NCBI GenBank assembly: GCA_002005505.1
Contig: KV908659.1
Span: forward strand, 42,501 to 75,604
DNA: 33,104 bases
From: Botryococcus braunii
Lineage: Eukaryota > Chlorophyta > Trebouxiophyceae
Reading direction: 5' to 3'
Position 1 is the first letter of the stretch. The number at the start of each line of letters is the position of its first letter. A model generated the notes under the pieces. That model was not told the origin of the DNA. It did not search any database and saw nothing but the letters and a program-made list of their open reading frames with translations. A program made the position numbers and the translations under genes. Positions 1 to 10,730 of the stretch are shown here, piece after piece.

Positions 1-49
1 ACTGGAACATGGCCAGAACTGTGTGCAAATAAGAATTGTTGTGGGACAG

Positions 50-151
50 GTTTCAGAGCAGAAGTTGATCGACCTGCTGGAACAGATTGACGAGTCTGCC
101 CCAAAATCAAAGGTCACAATACAGAGACGCCGCCCCACATGGGATGAGTAG
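50..151 (+). CDS. PDCD5: PDCD5 homologue, C-terminal exon only
   Basis: This is the last exon of a programmed cell death protein 5 (PDCD5 / archaeal DNA-binding protein) homologue; the rest lies left of the window. An intron ends with CAG at 47-49, and phase-0 coding then gives 33 residues starting VSEQKLIDLLEQI and ending QRRRPTWDE before TAG (149-151). The family C-terminus has the pattern K-VSEQ-LI-IL, then basic residues, then an acidic tail, and the splice site falls exactly at the K/V boundary. PDCD5 is a small helical nuclear and cytosolic protein linked in animals to apoptosis and to the TRiC/CCT chaperonin; its role in algae is inferred only. The acidic tail is shorter than in animals (WDE). 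A TGTAA signal follows 44 bases after the stop. I am fairly sure of the family. Confidence 0.82.
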   Translation, partial: VSEQKLIDLLEQIDESAPKSKVTIQRRRPTWDE

Positions 152-194
152 CTGCTTTCATGCATAGCAAGACCGTTTGTATACGGTGTCCACC

Positions 195-199
195 TGTAA
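195..199 (+). terminator. TGTAA polyadenylation signal of the PDCD5 gene
   Basis: TGTAA, the common chlorophyte polyadenylation signal, lies 44 bases after the PDCD5 stop. The spacing is ordinary; no transcript end is visible. Confidence 0.5.
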
Positions 200-309
200 T
201 CATTGCCCTTGGCCATGACATGTCATGCCCTCATATGGGCTGTCGTCCCAACTTCGCTGTGGCATCATGCTGTGGAAACAGCTATGGGGTTAGGGGATCC
301 ACCCCCCCC

Positions 310-595
<286 letters not shown>

Positions 596-1180
596 GCTTG
601 GGGTGGGGGTATGGTGTTTGGCCAATAGTTGAGGGTCGATGGGGCTCAGAGAGACAGGAGAAGTGCCGCATTATTCAATGGGAACGCTGCAACAGTTGCA
701 CATATGTGGAGGTTTTTGGCGTTGATGCTGATGTTGCTATGCTCAATCTAACTTCTGCTGATGTTGGGCGTCTGCAATACTGCTAGGGGTCTTGACTTGT
801 GAGTATATCTCCTAGCTTTATAATGCTTGGAATCGTTCCTGGCTTAGCCAGTGGCCAAATTAATATGATGTACACACTGAACATCGGATATGAGGCATGT
901 GGTTGGGCCGGCTGAGTCATACAACCAGGTGGGAGTTTTATGTCAGGAGGCGAAAATTTCTGTGTATGCATCGTGCAACGTATCATAAATTAGAGTCTGT
1001 GAGCTTGCAAGGGTGGATTTTGTTTTTGGTCCGCGTATCTTCAACTTTCACTTCGCCTTGTTTTTTAACGAAAGGCAGCACCATATAGAAAGGGGCATTC
1101 TCAAAACGCAGCCTGCTCTATGCTCTGCAACTGCACCTTATCTTGAGGCGTTGGCATTCCACCCTCAAACACAGCCGCAG

Positions 1181-1291
1181 GCGGCTGCCAAGGAGAACAA
1201 AAGCCTGAAGTGGTTAATGACTCCAAAGCCTGACAACAAATCTGAGGAGGAAGATCCCTTGCAGTTGACAGTACACTCTCGAGAAGCATGA
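1181..1291 (+). CDS. Possible orphan C-terminal exon, unknown product
   Basis: An acceptor-like CAG at 1178-1180, preceded by a moderately pyrimidine-rich stretch, is followed by 36 sense codons and TGA at 1289-1291. The peptide starts AAAKENKSLKWLM and ends LTVHSREA; it is lysine- and glutamate-rich (NKSEEEDP in the middle) and looks like a hydrophilic protein tail. A TGTAA sits at 1403-1407, a normal distance for a polyadenylation signal. I do not recognise the family and cannot place the upstream exons, so this could be chance. The short hydrophilic frame around 658-783 (EKCRIIQWERC...) follows another acceptor-like CAG but could not be linked to it. Confidence 0.25.
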   Translation, partial: AAAKENKSLKWLMTPKPDNKSEEEDPLQLTVHSREA

Positions 1292-1581
1292 CAACATGAA
1301 CTTGGATCATCAGTGTCTTTGCGTTACTTATAACCTTTACTAAAGATCTGTGCTTTGTACCTAGATCCATACAGATAGAGTTGGAAGGGACGCTTGCTTG
1401 CGTGTAACCTTACAAAGAGTATTGGTCCAAATTCCAAGGTGCATCAACGTATCATTCGTCATGCGGGGCAACAGCTGCTCATAAGATGCACGAATTTCAA
1501 TGCGCCCTATAGCCGCATGGCCACCTCCGTTCGCCCTTTTTTATGATTGGACCACCCCTCCTCTTCCTGATCCACACACGT

Positions 1582-1667
<86 letters not shown>

Positions 1668-1672
1668 AGAGA
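1582..1672 (+). repeat. (CA)n microsatellite with short (GA)n tail
   Basis: About 40 CA units end in a short GAGAGAGA tail, repeating the CA-then-GA order of the larger arrays. It is intergenic, between the orphan exon and PEX11. Confidence 0.97.
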
Positions 1673-2615
1673 CAGACGGAGTAATCGAATGATGCATGCA
1701 CGTATGCATCGGTGCATATGCATCAGCTGAACGACTAGTCCTGCAGGACTGGTCCGCTTGGAAACCGTTATAATAATTGGTGCATGGCACTGTATGACTG
1801 ATCTTGATTCGTTCGATCATGCATATGCATCAAGACTAGCTCGCAGAGCGCAGATTAGATTCCAAAAGGCCCAGTCCTAAAAGAAGTTTACTGCAAAGCC
1901 GGCCCAGTTGCAACAAAATTTCTGTCATAAATGTGCCATTCAAATCAGCCATACTGTGACATGCACCAGAAAACCGCCAAAATTCTTGAATGTACCCTGT
2001 AGACCAAGGACACTCAAAGAAATCTGTGGGGGCTGACGCTGGCCCTTTTCACCAGCTAAACTGCGGCGGGTTAGTTTTGTGATTGCGCGGGCGGTTGGGC
2101 GGCAGCTGGCGTCGCGCCTCCCTTGTGGAGGGTAGTCTTCGATTTCCAGGTCTAGGGGTGGTAGGGTTGTGGGGTTGATTTCCTCTTATTGTAATAAAAA
2201 GTGAAACCTGAAACTTTTCAAGTGAGACTGATATATTCACTTTTGCTTTTCAGTGTTTTCTGTCAACGTACACTGCCTGGCAGCCTGGCCAGTGACTGCC
2301 AGACTCTGGCAGCCAGAGACGCAGATCGGAGACTCGATTCCGACGCAGGGTATACTCTGTACCTCACCGTGACGACTTGAGCGCCTCTGCCTCCCATAGA
2401 AGCCGAGTCCACTGCAAGCGTCGAAGAGGACACATCACATACTTTTAAAGGTTACTTAGGTGAAGCTACTGGGTTTTATCTTGGCGTTGGTCTAGCCTCG
2501 GCGTCAGATGTGGTTACCGATTCGCTTGTGGAGAGGCGGTGATAACGCTGGGCTTGCGCCGTGATGTCAACAATTGGTTGGCTGAAAATATAGGTCTGGA
2601 TTTAGATACCCTGCA
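1673..2615 (+). promoter_or_regulatory. Upstream region of PEX11
   Basis: No gene is recognised here. The stretch should contain the PEX11 promoter and 5' UTR. It includes a cluster of CTGGCAG/CTGCCAG words at about 2275-2320, with an exact stem CTCTGG-CAG-CCAGAG at 2304-2318. No clear TATA box could be assigned. Confidence 0.35.
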
Positions 2616-4442
2616 ATGGCAGCGTTTGTTGAACCTGCAGAGCCAGCGACATATGCTGGGTTGGGAGTTACTTCTGGTCCAGTAGTGTATCAGGCTCCTC
2701 GCAAACCTGATTCGCTGGATAAAACTGTCGCTTTCCTTAAGAAGAGAGATGGTATAGACAAGGTGCGGTCCAGCTTAACACGTGTGTCGTTGGTATGGAA
2801 GAGGTTGACAACCACATGAAGACTCGAGTCTTTTGTGATCGCCTCAATATGGTCGTAGCATTGAAACCTTTGTAGAGTGGCAATTTAATGGGACTGAAAG
2901 ATAGAACTAAAAGGCTGAGCGGAGTACAGGTGTTGAAAATCATCAGATATACAGCGAAGCTAGTTTTGGCAACAGCGCTTTCAGGCTCGGACACAGAGTT
3001 GGCAAGGCGGTTAAAAAGATTTGAAGCCAGCATTGGAACAAGCAGGTGATCAAATTTGTTTGATTGACACAAGGCAGGTAGTGTCTTCTACGGGAACCTG
3101 ACATTCTCCTTTTGGTAGCTACTACGTCAGAAAGGTTTGTTAGGTAATGCCGTGGGCATTGGGGCCTGGCTAAGCTGTTTATTGCTCATGTGTTTAAAAT
3201 GGGGGCTCTGCAGAAAGGCATATCGTTTAGGAAAGTTCCTCCAGGACGTGAATGATATTCGAAAGACACCCAGCACCACACGAACAGCAATGCTGGAGAT
3301 GATTGCAAGTGGTGGGGAAGGAGTTTACTACTTTGTGGAGCAATTTACATGGTACTGCCCGTGTCTATGAAGGCGCTGAGGTCTAGTTCTATGCCATGAG
3401 CACATAAGAGCCTGGTCTAATCCAACAAAGTATGTAGGAATCGTGTGAACCTAGATTTTTCTGTCTGAATCTGGGGTCAAAAGTACCCACTTGTTTTAGA
3501 GTCACATTGATGTTGTGCTCTGAATCTTGTACATCCTTAAGACTGCTCTGGCAGGAATTCTTTGCTTTCAAGCACATTCCCTTCATTTGTCATGAACAGT
3601 GATGCTGTGTTTCCGCTTGCATCATTTGCTGCTTTTGCAAGTTTTGCGGACAGACATGCTGGAACTCTTATGCGTACTTAAGTCAGGCTGAATTTTACCG
3701 GATGCGTGTGGGTTGCCAGGCTGATAAAGGCAGGTTTGCTAGACAAGAGATATGCACGGCGATTTGCTCGGATATCAGCCTGGGCCGAGCTTGTAGGGTA
3801 CATGGGCAGTATCACACTGAACTGTATGCGGATTGCAACAAATTTGGAGCGTGAAACAGCACTTACGCAAGATCTTGCAAACCGCAAAAAGGTTGACTAG
3901 AACTTTTGCCAATGGCTTCATGCTGCCTTGTAGGCTGTGATTTTGAGCAATAAACAAGAATGTTTTGCACGCAATGGTTTCCGAAAAAGCACTGTAACTG
4001 ATTTTGATTGTGATTTGGCAGCATGACATGATTTCTTGGCAAGGCGAGGAGGCACTTTTGACTGAGCTGCGTCAGTTGGCAGAGAGACGTGCACTTCGAA
4101 CTCTTGCAGTGACACAAGATTTGTGTGATTCCCTTTTGGCACTGAATGATATAAACGGTAAGAACAGTCGCACCTTTCTTGCACACACATGCATACATTC
4201 GTATATCGTGTAGCTATTGACATCTCTTGCTTTGAATGCTAGTAAAGGCATGTGTGTCTTGCACTGTTTGGTGCACTGATGTTGGTAAGACAGGCGCATA
4301 TGCAAAATTTTTAAACATGCGTTTCTGGATCAAGTTTATGTATTGCACAGATGGAAAAGGGCCCTTCTCAGCAAGCCCTGCACTTTTATGCATAGCTGGA
4401 TTAGTTTCGGCCATCATCAGTGCACAAAAGAATTGGCCTTGA
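2616..4442 (+). CDS. PEX11: Peroxin-11 (PEX11), peroxisome membrane elongation and division factor
   Basis: PEX11 proteins bind and tubulate the peroxisomal membrane, promoting elongation and fission. The model has six exons: 2616-2762, 2930-3045, 3214-3351, 3720-3891, 4022-4157 and 4351-4442. All introns are GT-AG and phases agree, giving 266 residues, about normal for the family (roughly 235-260). Recognisable blocks are [18 protein letters not shown] (residues about 32-49), the following [15 protein letters not shown] helix, [15 protein letters not shown] after the third splice, a tryptophan split across the exon 3/4 junction, a long amphipathic central part, and a hydrophobic C-terminal segment ([15 protein letters not shown]) ending in KNWP. 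The start is the first ATG in a good context in frame with the conserved N-terminus. The product should be an integral peroxisomal membrane protein. The long open frame from 4505 onward is 3' UTR. Very confident in the family; the exact plant or animal subgroup is not assigned. Confidence 0.93.
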
Positions 4443-4822
4443 TGAGCAATGCAAGTTCATTGCGAGGGATGCGCCATTATCAACGTCCTTGATCTTGCAG
4501 CTGGTTGGACCTTGTGCTCACATATAGATTTGGTTCTGAAGTCATACAGATGTGTCTGCATCTTGTGATTAATGTTTGTGTTTGGTCCTTTACTTGCCAG
4601 TGTTGCATCAAAGTAGCAACTCCTGGTGGCCCACTCTTGATGCCTGGCGCATGTCTTGCTAATTACAGATTGGTGACCTTGAAAGTTAGGTTTCGTTTTA
4701 GGATATTTCTGCAGGAGTGTGATTTCGTGTGCATTTTTAGGATTCGTTTGGTTAAAGATCATAGTGCCTTCATCCCTAGTGGTCATGTAGTAACCAGCAG
4801 TTGCCAGGACCAGAGCCAGGTT

Positions 4823-4827
4823 TGTAA
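4823..4827 (+). terminator. Candidate TGTAA polyadenylation signal of PEX11
   Basis: TGTAA occurs about 380 bases after the PEX11 stop. It would give a long but plausible algal 3' UTR. Confidence 0.4.
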
Positions 4828-6297
4828 CACCTGTTATGTTGTTCATTATAAGGACAGAATTATTTCATGTTTCTGTCTATTTGTCCATTTGAGAAGTGAT
4901 GTCTGTATGCATATATGCCAGGGTGTACTGTCATGAGGTGTACAACTTGCAGTGTCCATGAGTTAGCACAGGAGTTGATAGTGGTGTGGATGTTGATAGT
5001 AGGCTTGCAAGGCGTGGATCCTGAGTTGACAGCATTATGTTGGTAGTACTTTCCTTCCCACCTTTATGATAAGCAGGTGCTATGAAGGGACGCTTGAGCC
5101 AAGGACAGCAGTAGGGATCATCAAGGACACAGGCAGCAGCAGTGTTCCTTCATGACAGAAGTTAGTGTACTTGATGTATGGGAAACTCCTAGCTGGGTGC
5201 ATTTCGCCCCCCCCCCCTCTTTTGCGTTTTGACCATTTTTCTCTTTTCTGCCCCACCCCCCCTTTTCCCTTTTCATAGTTTTTATACGTTATCAACTCTT
5301 GTTGTGTGCTTTCATGGCTCTATAATGCTTGGCATCGTGTTAAGTGTGCTTGTAAGTTGCTATTTAGTGTAAAACAACGGATATGGAAGAAGCTTCAGGT
5401 CAGAAGGCATGTAGTAGGTGTTCAAGACCAGACAGAATAACGGATAAGTGGGTTAGCAGCGCTGTACAAAAGTTTACACGATCAGCCTTGAGATCTGCAT
5501 CGTATGTCATTGCCTGGTCGAGAGGCAACGTTTCTGAAATATGTTAGGGTTGACTGAGCTGAGCTGAGAATGTGATAAAGCATCACTGTAAATTCCCAGC
5601 TCATAAATTAAGTTTCTAGTTAGTGTATTTTCGTTATACGTCCATGTGAAACGTGCTGATCCGGTATGGATGAGGCAAATCACAATTTTGAAGGACGAGC
5701 GCTGCTAGCATGGGAAGGTTGGTGTCTGCCGTCCCATCTGAACACATATACCAGTGAGGACTTTATACAGAGTTCTTTGTATAAGGATTTATAATTATTC
5801 AATGAGCGTTTGTGCACAAGATATGATGGTTTGTTGTAAAGACTCATTGGGCCTGTGCAACATGTATTTTATAATTGCTTGTAGAATTTGGCGCATCTGG
5901 TGCATTATGACACTGTGGCTAGTTAGAGCTTTTGAAGGCGTCTCCAGAATCTTCGTGGAGGTAATCTCATCTCGTTCCGGAACAAGATGGAGTGGCCTTA
6001 ACTTAAAGCATTCTCCGGTTTCGTCTTGCACACTGATTTAGGAGGCTTTTAAACGCCCCGCCATTCAATCCGCTGATCAGCCGCTCATCATGATCACAAT
6101 GATGATGATATCACGCTGCTCATCATGATGGCCCAAAGGCTGAAGGTGTTATCGCTTTGTTCCTTATCATGCAAACCTGCAGTCCTGTTGTTTTGCCCCA
6201 AGTTACGTGGGCCTCTTGACCACAAGCGAAAAAGTCTGTCCTTCAGGCAGGACCTGGGATATTGGAATACTGATCTACGTAGAGCTGATAAGCCGAT

Positions 6298-6307
6298 GCA
6301 CACACAC

Positions 6308-6387
<80 letters not shown>

Positions 6388-6407
6388 GTGTGCGTGCGCG
6401 TGCGTGC

Positions 6408-6443
<36 letters not shown>
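6298..6443 (+). repeat. (CA)n-CATATG-(TG)n inverted microsatellite
   Basis: A CA run of about 85 bases meets a TG-rich run (with GCG interruptions) at CATATG, so the two halves are near reverse complements. Single strands could fold into a long hairpin, and the duplex could form a cruciform or Z-DNA. Such arrays are assembly-sensitive. Confidence 0.95.
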
Positions 6444-6445
<2 letters not shown>

Positions 6446-6611
6446 GGTTTAAGCCAACCCAATCACTTCAATATTGCGGATTGTCCTCCACTTTCTGGTG
6501 TTAGATCAACTCGAGCTCTTGCTGCCAATAATATTGTAGGCATTAACATTATCTTCTTGATATCAATATTTCCGGACATATTGATCTCATTTGATATCCC
6601 TAACATCAAAA

Positions 6612-6631
6612 ATATATTAATATTAATATAT
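6612..6631. repeat. Perfect 20-bp AT palindrome
   Basis: The 20 bases at 6612-6631 are their own reverse complement and consist only of A and T. A smaller stem, ATCAATAT (6562-6569) with ATATTGAT (6578-6585), lies 27 bases upstream. Confidence 0.85.
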
Positions 6632-6854
6632 AGTAATATAATCCAAAGAAACACTGGCTATGCCAAGCAAGGGAAGATGCGGTGATTAAATTGAAGATAT
6701 TTGTATTCAAGAGTTGATCTGGGAGCAACCAGAGTTGCATTCCACAGCTGTAGGGCCGATTCCTGCAGGGCCGATTCTTTATTATACTCGCAGCGAGATG
6801 CAAACCGACCGGTTCTGTGTTGTGGCCACGAGCAAGAACGAGCATATTTCAAAG

Positions 6855-6998
6855 TACCGTACCGTCGCAAAATATTGACCCATATTTTTATTTTGACCCC
6901 CCAAAAATCCCCGTTATTTTCCCCTTCCCTGCGGGAAATCGGAATATTTTTAATGTTGACCCCCCATTCCTGGGTCAATATTTTGCGACGGTACGGTA
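6855..6998. mobile_element. MITE-like element with perfect 27-bp terminal inverted repeats
   Basis: The left terminus (6855-6881, starting TACCGTACCGTCGC and ending TTGACCC) is the exact reverse complement of the right terminus (6972-6998). The 144-bp element has no coding capacity. Inside it, a word around TTTGACCCCCCA and a second around GTTGACCCCCCA form subterminal direct repeats, and CCCTGCGGG lies near the centre. The flanks TTTCAAAG (left) and TTTACAAG (right) match at six of eight bases, so an 8-bp target duplication is possible but not clean. This structure is typical of a non-autonomous DNA transposon mobilised in trans; the superfamily (hAT or Mutator-like) cannot be decided here. 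Confidence 0.8.
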
Positions 6999-8350
6999 TT
7001 TACAAGGATCAAGAGCAATCCATGACTCGGCAAAGACCAACGTTAATGTGGCAGATGTATGGAGGACCATTACTGGAGTATACTGGTAATGAACGAGACC
7101 ATATGGTCATGCATGACGCTTTCAACGTGAGGATCTTTTGTCTCCTTACCCTCACTGCACGTTTAAAGCTCGTACAATGGCTGGAAATTGCACTTACTTG
7201 CACATATTAAATGTGTTTTCTAAAGCAAAAGAAAGGAGACGCCCCAAGTTAGTGAGTGTTTGTCACGTGTAAACAAACCCAGTGCATATGCATAGTGCAT
7301 GCATGCATGCATGCACTAAGTTGCTTGCCTCGTGAATACCAGAAAGCATTTCAGAAAAAGGGTTGAAACCCCATTAGGTCCTGAACCGCCTACAGCAGTG
7401 AGCAGTCCATTACAGTATTACTATAACTGAACGTACATGTCAAAGAAGCGCTATTGGTGGAATACTCGGCCTGTGCTTTTGATGTCTTGAGGAGTGACAG
7501 GACGCGTCCACTGCAGTTATCCAGCGGGATATGCTATATGTGCCTAAGCCAAAACAGAAAAGTCCCTGGTGATGTATCCTGTGACTAAGTATCCATATTG
7601 CTAACATGAACACGTCGTGCATGAGTTTTCCCATAACACTAGTAAATTGTCTCAGCCACTAAATGTGCCTGGCAACATCATACTCCAACCATACCATGGC
7701 AAAATGTGGAGTCTTTTTCAATGGCCTGGACATCCAACTACAGTGTGACTTCTGCAAGCACGAGAGCATCCAAAAGGCAGCTTTCATCGCAAACCGCTCT
7801 CCATGGCGTTTCGGCCGTCCGACATGCAACCCAGCTCTTCTGGGTGCCCCAAAACTGCAACTGCTGAAGGTGAGGCGCCATTACAATAGCATGACTACTG
7901 CTCTTCTACAGGAACCCACTGTTCCGAACGATCCATGGTCTCAGCCATAAGCCCACTGAATCCATTGCGTTCATACAACTATGACCCTAGAACTATGAAA
8001 CACCAAGCCCCAATCAATCTGGCCCTTGCAGTCTCCCTTCAAAACGATCAGTCAGTTAAAATTGACCTTACTTCAACCAGACCGAGTTCCCTCGGAGCGG
8101 GGGTGTTCAAGACCACCAGTCGGCTTGCGCAGCATCCCTTTCCACAGAATCCGTTTCCGCCTTCATCTTTCAATGTCCGAAACTCTCCCTATGCCCATCG
8201 TCCCATCATTTAAAGACCGTCAGTACCCTGATTGGGCAACCTCAGTGTGTCTACATTCGAACAATCATACTAAGGCAGCTTGGTTCATGATGACATAACA
8301 TGAACACGGCGGTACTCCCACACATCACAGTGGAACACATATGTATATAT

Positions 8351-8355
8351 TTACA
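8351..8355 (-). terminator. Candidate TGTAA polyadenylation signal of the TVP38-like gene
   Basis: TTACA on the plus strand is TGTAA on the coding strand, about 190 bases after the stop codon of the minus-strand TVP38-like gene. Confidence 0.45.
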
Positions 8356-8546
8356 TGTCTGTTAAGGGTCACGTTGATTTGCTGAGGGTGCGCACATCAA
8401 ATCAGGTCTGGACACGCATCGTTGTGCACATGGAATATGCAATGCTGACTGTCAAGGTGGAGTAGTATAGCTGTAAGGGTTCTTTAGGTGGAGTTCACCC
8501 TAAGGTTGACAAGGGGAACAGCAAATAATGTAAAGGTGCTAAGCAA

Positions 8547-9005
8547 CTACAGAAAAGGAATATGCTTGCCTTCTGGACCCAGTTCCGCCAGCAGATCACT
8601 GGGCCCTTCAGCATCATTGGATTCTATCAAAGCCTCTAGCTCCTCAGCTATATCTGGAGCTCCAGGAGACTCAGTACGCAACGCATCACGGACTGCCCTC
8701 CTGCAATGTGTAGACTAGATCGTCATACTGAAGCAAAACACCCACTGGGATTCAAGAAGTCGGGCTAAAACCAGCAGTGTTCTGTCAAGATCGATAGAAT
8801 GCCAGACGGACCTGGTATGCATTATACAAACAGTGCATAGGCTACCTTTCTCCAAAAAAGGAAGGATTTTACTTTACCACGTGGCCGCTTACTCAACGCA
8901 CATTCACCAAACAGTGACAAGGACACTATCAGGACGACCCCTGACAATAGATAATCCACGTTCCGAACCCTGACGCCAAAAGCTCCAGCAGTGTGCGTGT
9001 GGTTG

Positions 9006-9084
<79 letters not shown>

Positions 9085-9525
9085 GTGCGCGCGCGCGTGC
9101 CTATGACAGCTTTTGTATGTCGCTGCAAGCAAGTGGGCAAACCTCGCAATGATGGTTGTGTACGTAACTACTGCAATAAGGAGAACTCCGGAAATGACAA
9201 CAATAACAATGGAAGTTAAGCCGTCCGGCCCTGCCTGTCCTTCAAAAACGTCTGCCACGCTTTTTGCTAAGGAGCCAAAGTAGCAAAATGTTATGCACCA
9301 AGGGATGATTGAGACCATGGAAGACACTGTGTAGGGCACAAGCTTCACCCCTGCAATATCAATCCACCCACATCAGGTATAATTTGGGTATCAGTTGTGA
9401 GAAAGTAATTTCTGCACATCACGGAAGTTTCATCCTTCATTAGCATTACCAGTCATAACGCCTACCCACGAGGCTCTCACCCACACCAGCATGTACGCGA
9501 GCACGAGCGCGCGCACCCACGCACG

Positions 9526-9613
<88 letters not shown>

Positions 9614-9637
9614 TACACACACACACACACACACACA

Positions 9638-9703
<66 letters not shown>

Positions 9704-10597
9704 CAAAGGTGCATATACACAGAGCGACGATATTAGGGAGCATAAACACACATATTCAGCATGTCTCTGCTGTCCATAGAAAGGTGTACGGACACACACC
9801 TGTTACAGCTAATGCATAATTGAGAACATTCCAAGGTATGATGGGAGAAAGACGGAGCAGGGTTATCAATTTCCATCCTTCTTTTGATATGGCTGCATCC
9901 ACAGCATGCCAATTGGGAAACCGCTGACTCATCCATCCAACGACCAAGCGACGCAGTAGGTACCTACGCATCCCAATGCATCAGCCTCCGTCCGCGACTG
10001 CAAAGAAAAGCTCGATGCCTACCCAACGAATTTGGGTTGCCAGGGCCTCACCGTCCCACAATGAAGGCTACTGTTTGACCTATAGTTGTTCCAATCCACA
10101 CCAGCAGGGACCCTGTCACCACTCCAAAGATTGCACCAGCAGCAACAGCAAGGAAAGCGCCTGGAAAGGCCACCACAATGGCTACAATGTCAGCTACCTG
10201 TGCCAAACACACCAGCTTCAGGACACATACATATACTAGCTTTGCCACGCAAGGCAAACCGACAAGACAGACCCCAATTCCTCATTGGCCACCACAGAAA
10301 AAGGCGCTACTGTAAGAGTACAACAAATAGAGAAGTTGTCCGAGATTATGCAATGCAAGAGAATTCATCTTGTGAGGTCACAGTGGAGGTTGACATCCTC
10401 TTGATGTTTGTCCGCCCCTCCACCCCCCATACGTCAAACGCACAAGCTCTCCCAACCCAAACAACACAAGAACTGCAGTCCAGAAGTACAAGCCTCTCCC
10501 TATGGTCTTTTGGTCACAAGGGCACTTTGCAAAGGACATGTAACATGTATGGGTCAGCTAACTCTTGAACAAGCCCACAGCTGTAACGTTTTAACCA

Positions 10598-10677
<80 letters not shown>

Positions 10678-10684
10678 ACACACA

Positions 10685-10730
<46 letters not shown>

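Larger units (their letters stand above)
4828..8350. other. Gene-poor interval between PEX11 and the TVP38-like gene
   Basis: I see no credible coding exon family here on either strand. It holds a pyrimidine-rich patch at about 5207-5272, a CA/TG hairpin repeat, an AT palindrome, a MITE-like element, a duplicated AGGGCCGATTC word near 6751-6777, and a short run of GCAT units at about 7297-7315. Frames such as 6701-7210, 7663-7950 and 7935-8298 have no splice context or protein-like composition that I trust. Confidence 0.6.

Noticed and set aside
4505..4936. 143-residue plus-strand open frame after PEX11
   Set aside because: It starts just after the PEX11 stop, has no family resemblance and contains the candidate TGTAA signal, so it is better read as 3' UTR.
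6701..7210. 169-residue plus-strand open frame
   Set aside because: It runs straight through the MITE and both of its inverted termini, so it is not a conserved coding sequence.
7297..7315. GCAT/ATGC tandem units as a palindromic binding site
   Set aside because: A very short microsatellite with no gene nearby; not informative.
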